Source: [Zimmermannella] alba NBRC 15616 (GTDB taxonomy: Bacteria; Actinomycetota; Actinomycetes; Actinomycetales; Microbacteriaceae). From it: 32,541 nucleotides of DNA. The stretch spans positions 1 to 32,541 of the forward strand of contig NZ_BCSO01000017.1 of NCBI RefSeq assembly GCF_001570905.1, given 5' to 3'. Position numbers and translations under genes: made by a program. Shown in pieces: positions 1 to 8,768 of this stretch. The notes below the pieces were generated by a model. That model was given only the letters and a program-made list of their open reading frames with translations, was not told where the DNA came from and did no database searches. The first letter of the stretch is position 1; the number at the start of each line of letters is the position of its first letter.

Positions 1-32
1 GGGCCGGAACGATCACATGATCGCTCCGGCCC
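1..32 (-). terminator. Hairpin terminator after the PRC-barrel gene
   Basis: GGGCCGGA (1-8) pairs with TCCGGCCC (25-32) and CGATC (10-14) with GATCG (19-23), around an ACAT loop with one A/C mismatch. It lies 16 nt past the minus-strand stop at 49. The T-tract that would follow on the minus strand is outside the window, so the terminator call rests on stem strength and position. Confidence 0.6.
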
Positions 33-48
33 GCCGTTCTTGTGGTTG

Positions 49-1050
49 TTACGCCTCGCTTGGGCGGCGGAAGGCGTTGAGGTCGACGACGTCCGAGTCG
101 ATTGCAGGCTTGGCGTCCGCATCCTTCTCGGCGTCCTCGGCTCCCGCTTCGGCGTCGTGCTCCTGTTCGGGGACCTTGGAAGCCGCGTTGTCTTTGTCCT
201 CGAGGTCTTCGTCGTCGGCGAAGAGGCCGCTCGCGTCGACCGGGTCGTGCACGCTCGGCACCTCGGTCTTCGCTTCGGCGTTGGGAGCCTCGACAGCTTC
301 TGCCTCCTCGACGCTGTTGGCGGTGTCCTCCGTGTCAGTCTCATCTGGCGTGGCGTCGCCCTGGACCTCGGCAGGATTCGTCATCCGGCCGGGCACCTCG
401 TAGTAGTTGTAGAGCACGTCTTCCTCGGCCGGGCTGAGGTTCTGGTCAATCTCCGTGCTCGGCGCGCTCGTGATCGTCTCCTTCGAGTAAGGGACGATGA
501 GGCGCTTGCCGTCGAGGACGGCCTCGTCGAGGGGAAGGAAGTATTCCTTGGTGCCAAACAGGCCCATCTTCACCGTGACCCAGTTCGGCTCCTGGCTCTG
601 GTCGTCAATGTAGACCTGGCCAACCTTGCCCGCGCGCTCGTCGCCCGGACCGTACACCGCCGACTCAAACAGGCGCGTGAGGCGCTCTTCACGCAGGCGT
701 GCCTCCGGGTCGTCCTCGGGGGCCGCTTCGTCAACAACGGGGGTCGGTGCGCTCGGGATGAGGTCGTCGTCGCTGACGTCCTGGCCGGTCTCGGCAGCTT
801 CAGGGATGTCATCCGAGTCGTAGATCGTGCCGTCGTCGGCGCGTTCCCCAGGGATCTCGTTGGAGACATCGGTCGAGTCGGCGTTGTCGGTGCCCTCTGC
901 CGCGGTGGCATCGTCTTCGATCACGATGGGCTCTGCCAGCTGGGCGGTGTCGTCAAGCTCAGCCTCGTGTGCAGCCGCCTGCTCGCCCGGGAGCGTGTTC
1001 GCCGCGGCGTCAACGTCGTGGACGTCGCGCTCGTCGTTCGACTCGTTCAT
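49..1050 (-). CDS. PRC-barrel domain protein with acidic disordered tails
   Basis: This 333-residue protein has a central PRC-barrel domain at about residues 123-200, with the pattern ERAGKVGQVYID, an NWVTVKMGLFG strand and a FLPLDEAVLDG strand. Flanking it are an acidic, Ala/Asp/Glu-rich N-terminal region (1-120) and a similar C-terminal tail (225-320) ending in VVDLNAFRRPSEA. There is no signal peptide or membrane segment, so it is probably cytoplasmic. PRC barrels occur in the RNA-processing factor RimM and in the photosynthetic reaction centre H subunit, and as stand-alone domains in actinobacterial stress proteins; the function of this one is unknown. The start is supported by GGAGG 5 nt before the ATG. 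A TANNNT hexamer (TAGAGT, 1107-1102 on the minus strand) could be its -10 element, but no good -35 is seen. It is the last gene of the minus-strand group and is followed by a hairpin. Confidence 0.75.
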   Translation of the reverse strand: MNESNDERDVHDVDAAANTLPGEQAAAHEAELDDTAQLAEPIVIEDDATAAEGTDNADSTDVSNEIPGERADDGTIYDSDDIPEAAETGQDVSDDDLIPSAPTPVVDEAAPEDDPEARLREERLTRLFESAVYGPGDERAGKVGQVYIDDQSQEPNWVTVKMGLFGTKEYFLPLDEAVLDGKRLIVPYSKETITSAPSTEIDQNLSPAEEDVLYNYYEVPGRMTNPAEVQGDATPDETDTEDTANSVEEAEAVEAPNAEAKTEVPSVHDPVDASGLFADDEDLEDKDNAASKVPEQEHDAEAGAEDAEKDADAKPAIDSDVVDLNAFRRPSEA

Positions 1051-1196
1051 GGTGTCCTCCAGGGGATCAGGACCCCGGTGTTGGGAGATGGTTCATCGAG
1101 CACTCTAGTGAGGGTTGTCTTGGGGAAACCCGGATGGGGTAAGCGGTGGACATGGGGGATGCGTCCGTGGTGGTGCTGCCGCGAGTGCAGTGCTCG

Positions 1197-2414
1197 CTAG
1201 GAGACGATAATGCCGATCGGCTCGGTGTCAGGATGCGGGGTCGCGTCGCGGCCACGAAGATCCGGGATGAAGCCCCACGTCACGAGGATGAGCAGGAGCG
1301 ATGCAATCGCGAAACCGAGGCCCGTGAGATAGCCGCCCTGCGGGCCAATCGCGTCGATTGCGACGCCAGCGATGGCGCTCGAGGCGGCGCCGCCAACGAG
1401 CTGGCCCGTGCCCATCCATCCGTACGACTCAGCGGTCTGGCTGAAGCGCACCGAACTCGACACTGCGGCAAAACTGCCCGAGATGAGCGGTGCGCAACCG
1501 ACGCCCGTGAGGATGAAGGCGACGGCAAGCCACCATGTTTCGTGCCAGAGGCAACACATGGCTGCGCCGATGATGAACGGTACGCAGCGCATGACGAGCG
1601 CGAAGGGCGTGACCGGCCGGTGGCCAAAGGCGAAGCCACCGACGATCGAGCCGACGGCGCTGAGGCCGATGATGATGCCGGTTTCGGCGCGGTCGTGGCC
1701 GAAGGTGGCGACGACGGCCGTCTCGATTCCCGCGAACACGCCCGTCATGAACAGGCCCAGGATCGTCATGATGAGCACGACCGGGTTCGCAAGCACCGCG
1801 CCGAGCGGGTACTTCGAGCGAGGGATACGCACGAGCCCGACCTCGGGGGCCGTCCAGAACCAGGCGCCACCGAGGAACATGATGATCGAGCACAGCAGCA
1901 CGCCCCACATCGTGGAGCCGAGGAACGCGGTCGTCGTTGCCACGAGCGGGCCGATGACCCAAATGAGCTCCTGCAACGTCGCATCCACCGAGAAGAGCTT
2001 CGAGAGGAAGCTTGCGGGCACGACCTTCGGGTAAATCGTGCGCACGGCCGGGGTGATCGGCGGCATCGCGAGGCCGATGAGCGCCGCGAGAACTGCCGAG
2101 ACCCAGAGGATGTCGGTGAAGAGCGCGAGCCCGGCCAGGCCTAGCGAACACGAAAGGATCGTGACGCCGACCACCAGACGCATGCCGAAGCGAGCCATGA
2201 GGCGGCTCGAGAGCGGGCCGGAGATCGCCTGGCCCACGCCCATTGCGGCCATGATGAGTCCCGCCGCCGAGTAGTTGCCGTAGCTCTGTTCGATATGCAT
2301 GAGGATCGCAAGCGAGAGCATGCCGGCGGGGAAGCGTGCGCACAGCTGCGACGCGACCAGCCGTCCGACGCCTGGTTGGCGGAGCACCTCGAAATACGAC
2401 TTCATCCGGCTCAT
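1197..2414 (-). CDS. MFS family transporter
   Basis: A hydrophobic protein of about 402-405 residues with roughly twelve predicted membrane segments and a soluble loop near the middle, typical of a major facilitator superfamily secondary transporter. The N-terminus (KSYFEVLRQPGVGRLVASQ) resembles the start of many uncharacterised actinobacterial MFS permeases, and the first half has repeated small-residue-rich helices with the basic MARFGMRLVVG loop between TM2 and TM3. The substrate cannot be inferred; drug or metabolite efflux is the usual guess. Two ATGs compete: 2414 (MSRMKSY) and 2405 (MKSY). Neither has a Shine-Dalgarno sequence. A TACGAT hexamer (2418-2413, minus strand) ends 7 nt before the ATG at 2405, which favours a leaderless transcript starting there. 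It is transcribed divergently from nrdH across a 458-bp gap. Confidence 0.82.
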   Translation of the reverse strand: MSRMKSYFEVLRQPGVGRLVASQLCARFPAGMLSLAILMHIEQSYGNYSAAGLIMAAMGVGQAISGPLSSRLMARFGMRLVVGVTILSCSLGLAGLALFTDILWVSAVLAALIGLAMPPITPAVRTIYPKVVPASFLSKLFSVDATLQELIWVIGPLVATTTAFLGSTMWGVLLCSIIMFLGGAWFWTAPEVGLVRIPRSKYPLGAVLANPVVLIMTILGLFMTGVFAGIETAVVATFGHDRAETGIIIGLSAVGSIVGGFAFGHRPVTPFALVMRCVPFIIGAAMCCLWHETWWLAVAFILTGVGCAPLISGSFAAVSSSVRFSQTAESYGWMGTGQLVGGAASSAIAGVAIDAIGPQGGYLTGLGFAIASLLLILVTWGFIPDLRGRDATPHPDTEPIGIIVS

Positions 2415-2418
2415 CGTA
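2413..2418 (-). promoter_or_regulatory. Candidate leaderless -10 of the MFS gene
   Basis: TACGAT (TANNNT) on the minus strand ends 7 nt before the ATG at 2405-2403, placing the expected transcription start on the start codon. No convincing -35 is visible. Confidence 0.4.
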
Positions 2419-2480
2419 GCTGTGGCAGGCGTTCGCAGGACGAGAACTTCGTTTGCCTCCAGACGGCCGTGGTCCAGGGG

Positions 2481-2700
2481 TGTGGAGAAGGTCAAAAAAT
2501 CGAATGTCGGTGGTCTCCCCGACACTGTCGGCGTGGCGAAACAGGAAACCTCTGATGGCAGCGGAAGTTCACGCTTCCGTCGCCTTGCCGAGAGCGCTCA
2601 CTTGTCCACAAGGGCTGAGCACAACTCGGTGGAGAAGCTGTGGAGAACACACCGTTTATGGGTGGAAACTCGTCATTTCTGTGGAGGAACATGTGGAAAA
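2481..2700. promoter_or_regulatory. Cluster of DnaA-box-like nonamers
   Basis: Read in DnaA-box orientation the sites are TTCTCCACA (2481-2489, minus), TTGTCCACA (2602-2610, plus), TTCTCCACA (2639-2647, minus), TCCTCCACA (2680-2688, minus) and TTTTCCACA (2692-2700, minus). TTGTCCACA is the preferred actinobacterial DnaA box, and three others differ only at the degenerate second or third position. The last site lies just upstream of the candidate nrdH promoter. DnaA control of ribonucleotide reductase is known in E. coli (nrdAB); here it is an inference. Confidence 0.5.
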
Positions 2701-2708
2701 TTACATGC

Positions 2709-2738
2709 TTGTAAGTCCGCATGTTGTGGTGCTACCTT
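2709..2738 (+). promoter_or_regulatory. Candidate nrdHIEF promoter
   Basis: TTGTAA (2709-2714, four matches to TTGACA) and TACCTT (2733-2738, TANNNT) are separated by 18 bp. One NrdR box lies in the spacer and the other covers the expected start near 2745, the arrangement expected for repression. Confidence 0.45.
2714..2729 (+). promoter_or_regulatory. NrdR box 1 (degenerate left half)
   Basis: AGTCCGCATGTTGTGG: the right half (ATGTTGTGG) is identical to that of box 2, exactly 31 bp downstream, while the left half is poor. Tandem NrdR boxes separated by about three helical turns are the known arrangement for this repressor. Confidence 0.5.
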
Positions 2739-2744
2739 CGATGA

Positions 2745-2760
2745 GCACAAGATGTTGTGG
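2745..2760 (+). promoter_or_regulatory. NrdR box 2
   Basis: GCACAAGATGTTGTGG contains the inverted repeat CACAA-4-TTGTG and matches 13 of 16 positions of the NrdR consensus acaCwAtATaTwGtgt. NrdR is a zinc-finger/ATP-cone repressor that senses dATP/ATP and represses ribonucleotide reductase genes. Confidence 0.65.
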
Positions 2761-2872
2761 TTCATCCGCGGCGGCCTCACGGATCGCCTCTGCGCTCGAG
2801 ATCCTGTTCGACATCGTCACATCGCCCGCCGGAATCCCTCGTCCCCCCTGCCTTGAGAGTTGGAGTTATCCC

Positions 2873-3106
2873 ATGGCCATCGCCGTCTACAGCAAGCCGT
2901 CCTGCGTTCAGTGCACCGCCACCTACCGTGCGCTCGACAAGCAGGGCATCGAGTACGAGGTGTTCGACGTCTCGGTCGACGAGAAGGCGCTTGCTGCGGT
3001 GAAGGACCTCGGCTACATGCAGGCTCCTGTCGTCGTCACCGAAGACGACCACTGGTCGGGCTTCCGCCCCGACAAGATCAGCTCGCTCGCATCGCGCGTC
3101 GCATAG
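2873..3106 (+). CDS. nrdH: Glutaredoxin-like NrdH redoxin
   Basis: This 77-residue thioredoxin-fold protein is the electron donor of class Ib ribonucleotide reductase: it takes electrons from thioredoxin reductase and reduces the disulfide formed on NrdE in each turnover. The redox motif CVQC lies at residues 11-14 in the context YSKPSCVQCTAT. The NrdH signatures GYMQAPVVV and WSGFRPDKI are present, and the length is normal for the family. The start is supported by GGAG 7 nt upstream of the ATG; the frame stays open further upstream, but that part is the control region. It is the first gene of nrdHIEF, with 21 nt to nrdI. Confidence 0.96.
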   Translation: MAIAVYSKPSCVQCTATYRALDKQGIEYEVFDVSVDEKALAAVKDLGYMQAPVVVTEDDHWSGFRPDKISSLASRVA

Positions 3107-3127
3107 CGTTCGAAGGGCAGGATTCGC

Positions 3128-3550
3128 GTGGCGCGTCTCATCTACTTTTCGAGTGTGTCGGGCAACACACGACGCTTCATTGAGAAGCTCGGACGAGAAG
3201 CCCAGGCAATCCCGCTGTTCGCAAGGGACGACGAACTCCTTGCTGAAGAGCCCTACGTGCTCGTCGTCCCCACCTATGGCGGGGGCAACGGCCGTGGGGC
3301 TGTTCCCAAGCAGGTCATCCGCTTCCTCAACAACCCCTCGAACCGTGCCCTCATTCGGGGTGTGATCGCCGGGGGGAACACCAACTTCGGTGAGGCCTAC
3401 GGCCTCGCCGGTGACATCATCGCGGCCAAGTGTCGCGTGCCCATGCTCTACCGATTTGAACTCTTCGGCACGCCCGAAGACGTTGACGCCGTGAACCAAG
3501 GATTGGACTCGTTTTGGCACAGCCAGCTGCAGACAGCGCCGCACCCGTAA
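3128..3550 (+). CDS. nrdI: Flavodoxin-like NrdI
   Basis: A 140-residue flavodoxin-like protein that binds FMN and supplies the oxidant used to assemble the dimanganese-tyrosyl radical cofactor of NrdF. The N-terminal phosphate-binding loop is visible as [13 protein letters not shown], followed by [17 protein letters not shown] and the glycine-rich [16 protein letters not shown], all typical of NrdI. It begins with GTG, preceded by AAGGGCAGG. Its 3' end overlaps the start chosen for nrdE by 37 bp, which suggests translational coupling of the reductase operon. Confidence 0.95.
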   Translation: MARLIYFSSVSGNTRRFIEKLGREAQAIPLFARDDELLAEEPYVLVVPTYGGGNGRGAVPKQVIRFLNNPSNRALIRGVIAGGNTNFGEAYGLAGDIIAAKCRVPMLYRFELFGTPEDVDAVNQGLDSFWHSQLQTAPHP

Positions 3551-5676
3551 CCACGACGCAGGGCGCAAGCTCGGGCATGGACTACCACGCCCTCAACGCG
3601 ATGCTCAACCTCTACGACGCAGAGGGCAAGATTCAGTTCGAGAAGGACCGCGAAGCCGCCCGCGAGTACTTCCTGCAGCACGTCAACCAGAACACGGTCT
3701 TCTTCCACGACCTCGAAGAGCGCATCGAATACCTGCTTGAGAACGACTACTACGAGCGCGAGGTCATTGAGCAGTACGACTTCGAGTTCATCCGCAACCT
3801 CCGCGACCGCGCCTTCAAGGCGAAGTTCCGCTTCCCGACCTTCCTCGGCGCCTTCAAGTTCTACACCTCGTACGCGCTCAAGACCTTCGACGGCAAGCGT
3901 TACCTCGAGCGTTTCGAAGACCGCGTCCTCATGGTCGCCCTCGGTCTTGCTCGCGGCGACGAGCAGCTCGCCACCGCACTCGTGGACGAGATGATCTCCG
4001 GCCGCTTCCAGCCGGCCACTCCCACCTTCCTCAACACCGGTAAGAAGCAGCGCGGCGAGCTCGTGTCCTGCTTCCTCCTGCGCATCGAAGACAACATGGA
4101 GTCGATCGGTCGCTCGATCAACTCGGCCCTGCAGCTCTCGAAGCGCGGCGGTGGCGTGGCGTTCTCGCTTACGAACATCCGTGAGTCGGGCGCCCCGATC
4201 AAGCAGATCCAGAACCAGTCCTCGGGCATCATCCCGGTCATGAAGCTCCTCGAGGACAGCTTCTCCTACGCCAACCAGCTCGGTGCACGTCAGGGCGCCG
4301 GTGCCGTCTACCTCTCGGCGCACCACCCCGACATCATGCGCTTCCTCGATACGAAGCGTGAGAACGCCGACGAGAAGATCCGCATCAAGACGCTCTCGCT
4401 CGGTGTCGTCGTCCCCGACATCACCTTCGAGCTCGCCAAGCGCGACGAAGACATGTACCTCTTCTCGCCCTACGACGTCGAGCGCGTGTACGGCGTGCCC
4501 TTTGGCGATATCTCGATCACCGAGAAGTACGAAGAGATGGTTGACGACGCACGCATCAAGAAGTCGAAGATCAACGCACGCCAGTTCTTCCAGACCCTCG
4601 CCGAGATCCAGTTCGAGTCCGGCTACCCGTACATCATGTTCGAGGACACGGTGAACCGGGCCAACCCGATCGAGGGCCGCATCAACATGTCGAACCTTTG
4701 CTCGGAGATCCTGCAGGTCAACACCCCGACCACCTACAACGCAGACCTCTCCTACGCCGAGACTGGTAAGGACATCTCCTGCAACCTCGGCTCGCTCAAC
4801 ATCGCGCAGACGATGGACTCGCCGAACTTCGGCCAGACCATCGAGACCGCCATTCGCGGCCTCACCGCAGTGAGCGACATGTCGAACATCTCCTCGGTCC
4901 CCTCGATCGCCAAGGGCAATAGCGAATCGCACGCGATCGGCCTCGGCCAGATGAACCTCCACGGCTACCTCGGCCGTGAGCGCATCTTCTACGGCTCCGA
5001 AGAAGCAATCGACTTCACGAACATCTACTTCTACACGGTGCTCTTCCACTGCATCCGCGCCTCCATGTCGATCGCGCGCGAGCGCGGCCAGCGCTTCGCG
5101 GGCTTCGAGAGGTCGAAGTACGCCACGGGCGAGTTCTTCGATAAGTACACCGAGCAGGAGTGGGCGCCCGCCACCGAGCGTGTGCGCGAACTCTTCGACG
5201 GCATCGAGATCCCCACGCAGGACGACTGGCGTGAGCTCAAGGCACAGGTCGCCGAGCACGGCATGTACAACCGCAACCTGCAGGCGGTCCCGCCGACGGG
5301 TTCGATCTCGTACATCAACCACTCGACCTCGTCGATCCACCCGATCGCCTCGAAGATCGAGATCCGCAAGGAAGGCAAGATCGGTCGCGTCTACTACCCG
5401 GCGCCGTACCTCACGAACGACAACCTCGAGTACTTCCAGGACGCCTACGAGATCGGCTACGAGAAGATCATCGACACCTACGCTGCCGCCACGCAGCACG
5501 TCGACCAGGGCCTCTCGCTGACGCTCTTCTTCAAGGACACCGCGACCACTCGCGACATCAACCGTGCGCAGATCTACGCATGGAAGAAGGGCATCAAAAC
5601 GATCTACTACATCCGTCTTCGCCAGCTCGCGCTCGAGGGCACCGAGGTCGAGGGCTGCGTCTCCTGCATGCTCTAA
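3514..5676 (+). CDS. nrdE: Class Ib ribonucleoside-diphosphate reductase, alpha subunit
   Basis: The catalytic large subunit (720 residues) reduces ribonucleoside diphosphates to deoxyribonucleotides by thiyl-radical chemistry. The active-site residues are visible: C186 (SCFLL), N394/C396/E398 (NLCSE), C423 (DISCNLG) and the C-terminal pair C715/C718 (GCVSCML), which exchanges disulfides with NrdH. There is no N-terminal ATP cone, as usual for class Ib. The sequence is very close to mycobacterial NrdE (for example [13 protein letters not shown]). The start is uncertain: TTG at 3514 lies inside nrdI with a weak AAGGA upstream and gives a 21-residue leader, whereas ATG at 3577 (MDYHAL) starts at the conserved region but has no good ribosome site. 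It is followed by a 101-bp gap before nrdF. Confidence 0.97.
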   Translation: MAQPAADSAAPVTTTQGASSGMDYHALNAMLNLYDAEGKIQFEKDREAAREYFLQHVNQNTVFFHDLEERIEYLLENDYYEREVIEQYDFEFIRNLRDRAFKAKFRFPTFLGAFKFYTSYALKTFDGKRYLERFEDRVLMVALGLARGDEQLATALVDEMISGRFQPATPTFLNTGKKQRGELVSCFLLRIEDNMESIGRSINSALQLSKRGGGVAFSLTNIRESGAPIKQIQNQSSGIIPVMKLLEDSFSYANQLGARQGAGAVYLSAHHPDIMRFLDTKRENADEKIRIKTLSLGVVVPDITFELAKRDEDMYLFSPYDVERVYGVPFGDISITEKYEEMVDDARIKKSKINARQFFQTLAEIQFESGYPYIMFEDTVNRANPIEGRINMSNLCSEILQVNTPTTYNADLSYAETGKDISCNLGSLNIAQTMDSPNFGQTIETAIRGLTAVSDMSNISSVPSIAKGNSESHAIGLGQMNLHGYLGRERIFYGSEEAIDFTNIYFYTVLFHCIRASMSIARERGQRFAGFERSKYATGEFFDKYTEQEWAPATERVRELFDGIEIPTQDDWRELKAQVAEHGMYNRNLQAVPPTGSISYINHSTSSIHPIASKIEIRKEGKIGRVYYPAPYLTNDNLEYFQDAYEIGYEKIIDTYAAATQHVDQGLSLTLFFKDTATTRDINRAQIYAWKKGIKTIYYIRLRQLALEGTEVEGCVSCML

Positions 5677-5699
5677 GGCCGGTCACCTCGACTCGCTAA

Positions 5700-6818
<1,119 letters not shown>

Positions 6819-6835
6819 CCCGCTCCACGCACATC

Positions 6836-6873
6836 GCAGGGCCCCGCTGAGTTCTCGCTCAGCGGGGCCCTGC
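6836..6873 (+). terminator. Terminator of nrdHIEF
   Basis: A perfect 16-bp GC-rich stem (GCAGGGCCCCGCTGAG, 6836-6851, with its complement 6858-6873) and a 6-nt loop start 18 nt after the nrdF stop. The T-tract that follows is weak (GCTGTGTT), as is common in actinobacteria. Confidence 0.8.
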
Positions 6874-6895
6874 GCTGTGTTGAGGTAGTCGAAAT

Positions 6896-6926
6896 CTCGA
6901 TTCACGGGCCTGCGGCCCGTACTCGA
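6896..6926. repeat. REP-like hairpin flanked by CTCGA motifs, copy 1
   Basis: CTCGATTC, then the hairpin ACGGGCC-TGC-GGCCCGT (6904-6920), then ACTCGA. The same layout recurs at 12285-12313. Intergenic elements of this form are common in Microbacteriaceae-like genomes; that comparison is from memory. Confidence 0.4.
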
Positions 6927-6980
6927 TCCGGCGGTGCCGGGCGAAGCTTCGATGTATCGGGACCACCGGCTTCTGGTATC

Positions 6981-7040
6981 TGCCACCGTTTCGGACGTTT
7001 GCCACCGAAGAACCGGTGGCAAACGTCCGTTTCGATGGCA
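6981..7040. repeat. 60-bp imperfect palindrome
   Basis: A perfect 16-bp inner stem (6992-7007 with 7014-7029) surrounds a 6-nt loop AAGAAC. Beyond three T/T mismatches the pairing resumes as TGCCACCG (6981-6988) with CGATGGCA (7033-7040). The unit TTTGCCACCG also appears as a partial direct repeat inside each arm. It lies between the nrdF terminator and the 3' end of the minus-strand DUF4349 gene, so it may also terminate that gene, but it has no T-tract. A REP-like element is the other option. Confidence 0.55.
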
Positions 7041-7099
7041 AACACCGTGTTCTGGGCGTCGTTCAGGCGTGGCGGTGATCTCGATATGCTGCTGCCCGG

Positions 7100-8224
7100 C
7101 TACTTGTTCAGCTCACTGGGTGGGGCGTCGCCGGTGCTGGGCGTTTCGTTGGACTGCGGCTTGGTGTGCGCTGCGGGCCGCTGACTCGGCTGCTGCGACG
7201 CTGACTGCGGGCCGCGGGGCTGCTGTGCGGCGGGGATCACGATGCCGTTCGGGCGAACTGCCTGCTGTGGCATCTGGCCGGGCATCGGTTGACGTGCAGC
7301 TTGCACCGGATTCGCGGCAGCGCGCGCCTTCGAGTTCCGCACTGCGCGGCGGATGATGAACCAGAGCGCGACGCCAAGCACCGCCAGCACCACGAGCAGC
7401 GGCAGCATGTAGCCGAGCGCCGCGAGGAAGTAGCCGATGTTGCGGACGAAGTCATTCCATCCCTCCGCGACACCGTCAAAGAACGACTGCGGGCCAGGCT
7501 CTTCCACCTCAGCATCCGGGCCAGACAAGCGCACCTTGAGCGTCGACATCGCGACGTCATCCTTGAGCGTCTGAAGCTGCGCCTTCAAACCATCAAGTTC
7601 CTCCTGACGGGTCGAAATCTCCTTCTCGACCGCGAGCATCTCGTCGACCGTCTTCGCCTGCTCCATCATCGTGCGCAGCGATGCAATCGACGACTCGAGC
7701 GTCTTCACACGAGCCTCAGTGTCCGCCACCTCGAGCGTGACGTCCTCCGCCTGGGTTTCGACGCTCGTCACCTGCCCAATGCCGCGGATCGACTCGAGCG
7801 TCGCGTCGTACTTGTCTGCGGGAACACGGATCGTGATCGACGAGTAGGAGCTCGAGCCACCGTCCTCACCAGCCGACTCATCCCGGGCCTGGACGTAACC
7901 GCCAGCCGACGTCGCAGCCGACTCCACCTGGGCGCGCGCCTCGTCGATGTGCTCGACCGTGATCGACACCGACCCCGTCGTCACCATCTGCCGGTCCAGA
8001 ACGGTCGCGTTGCTGCCCGAGGTGCTCGAACCGCTCCCGGACGACGCGGAACCGCTGCCCGAGTTCGACGAACCCGCCACGGACGTGTCCTGCTGAGCGG
8101 ACGGCTGATACGAAGCATCCCCGTGAGAAGTCATGCACGAGGAGAGCGTGAGCGTCGAGGCGCACGCGAGAAGCACAACAGCGGCAAGGCGCCGAAATCG
8201 AGGCGCTCGGGAAGAGGCAGTCAT
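7100..8224 (-). CDS. DUF4349 domain lipoprotein
   Basis: A predicted 374-residue membrane lipoprotein. From the ATG at 8224 it has a basic N-terminus, a hydrophobic stretch (13-26) and a lipobox LSSC with the lipidated cysteine at 30. A Ser/Gly-rich linker (about 50-72) leads to the DUF4349 region (about 75-235): a beta-rich part beginning RQMVTTGSVSITVEHID, then a long helical segment (165-225) likely to form a coiled coil (TEARVKTLESSIASL, KEISTRQEELDGLKAQL). A membrane helix at about 266-292 is followed by RRAVR and a Pro/Gln-rich tail to the C-terminus. The biological role of DUF4349 is not established. Start choice: no Shine-Dalgarno sequence, but GACGAT (8236-8231, minus) lies 6 nt before the ATG, fitting a leaderless start. 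It is separate from its neighbours. Confidence 0.8.
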   Translation of the reverse strand: MTASSRAPRFRRLAAVVLLACASTLTLSSCMTSHGDASYQPSAQQDTSVAGSSNSGSGSASSGSGSSTSGSNATVLDRQMVTTGSVSITVEHIDEARAQVESAATSAGGYVQARDESAGEDGGSSSYSSITIRVPADKYDATLESIRGIGQVTSVETQAEDVTLEVADTEARVKTLESSIASLRTMMEQAKTVDEMLAVEKEISTRQEELDGLKAQLQTLKDDVAMSTLKVRLSGPDAEVEEPGPQSFFDGVAEGWNDFVRNIGYFLAALGYMLPLLVVLAVLGVALWFIIRRAVRNSKARAAANPVQAARQPMPGQMPQQAVRPNGIVIPAAQQPRGPQSASQQPSQRPAAHTKPQSNETPSTGDAPPSELNK

Positions 8225-8446
8225 GCCACTATCGTCGGCCACCCACTGCACCACGAGCGCCCGCTGGGCCAAGTTGATACAGCTTCCTCAGGAAGCTCGG
8301 TGAAAAGTCGGCCTCAGGCAGCTTGACGCGCCAACTCGGGGGAGAGGAGCCTGGCACTGGCGGCTGATTCCCGGAACATTTCGCAGCGCCGCGGGCCGTC
8401 TCGCTGCAGAACGCCGCAGCAACGACATCACCTGCCCACCATACGA

Positions 8447-8478
8447 CAGCGGCCCCGCACCAGGATGCAGGGCCGCTG
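8447..8478 (-). terminator. Hairpin terminator of the small exported protein gene
   Basis: CAGCGGCCC (8447-8455) pairs with GGGCCGCTG (8470-8478), with an inner GCA/TGC pairing. It lies 30 nt beyond the minus-strand stop at 8508. No clear T-tract follows. Confidence 0.6.
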
Positions 8479-8507
8479 AAACCGCCGAACGGGCGGGAAG
8501 CTGCGTG

Positions 8508-8768
8508 TTACTGCGCGCGCGAGCGCTGGGCCACGAGCGTGGTGCCAGCAACGGTGAGGATTGCGAAGCCAGCCGCGAGGATGCCCTCGCTCGGCGCCTT
8601 GGCACCTGCAACCGAGGCGCTCACCTCGTGCTCGGCGTCGCCGCCAGCAGCGTCGAGTTCAGCAGCCTGCACAGGAGCGACTGCGAGCGGCGAAAGCGCC
8701 ACCGCAAGAGCACCACCCGCAACAAGAGCGGCCAACCGGGAAGCGAAACGCGGACGAACGTTGGACAT
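8508..8768 (-). CDS. Small exported protein with C-terminal membrane helix
   Basis: This 86-residue protein is not recognised as a known family. The N-terminus (NVRPRFASRL, then a hydrophobic Ala/Val/Leu stretch to about residue 36 ending PVQAAELDA) looks like a Sec signal peptide with cleavage after AA. The short middle (AGGDAEHEVSASVAGAKAPSEG) is acidic and hydrophilic. A second hydrophobic segment (62-79) ends in a short basic tail, QRSRAQ, so the mature product would be a very small membrane-tethered extracytoplasmic peptide without an LPxTG-type motif. The start is decided by AAGGAG (8779-8774, minus) 5 nt before the ATG at 8768; an upstream GTG overlaps that site and is unlikely. It has its own promoter (TATGAT, 8816-8811) and terminator. 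Confidence 0.65.
   Translation of the reverse strand: MSNVRPRFASRLAALVAGGALAVALSPLAVAPVQAAELDAAGGDAEHEVSASVAGAKAPSEGILAAGFAILTVAGTTLVAQRSRAQ

Larger units (their letters stand above)
2415..2872. promoter_or_regulatory. 458-bp intergenic control region of the nrd operon
   Basis: This region holds no convincing gene in any frame. It is locally richer in A/T than the flanking genes between about 2640 and 2760. It contains a group of DnaA-box-like nonamers (2481-2700), a candidate promoter (2709-2738), two NrdR-type boxes 31 bp apart (2714-2760) and a leader of roughly 125 nt before nrdH. A TGTCGG/CCGACA inverted repeat lies near 2503-2523; its role is unknown. Confidence 0.6.

Noticed and set aside
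2481-2700. DnaA-box cluster read as a replication origin
   Set aside because: No dnaA, dnaN or typical oriC neighbours and no long AT-rich unwinding segment; a regulatory role at nrdH explains it better.
2453-2872. Upstream extension of the nrdH frame, giving a much longer protein
   Set aside because: NrdH is a small redoxin; the true start has a Shine-Dalgarno site, and the upstream part holds promoter and operator sequences.
3448-5499. Long open frame on the minus strand opposite nrdE
   Set aside because: It is a shadow of high-GC codon use: no family motif, a Val/Leu/Arg/Glu-rich composition, and full overlap with a certain gene.
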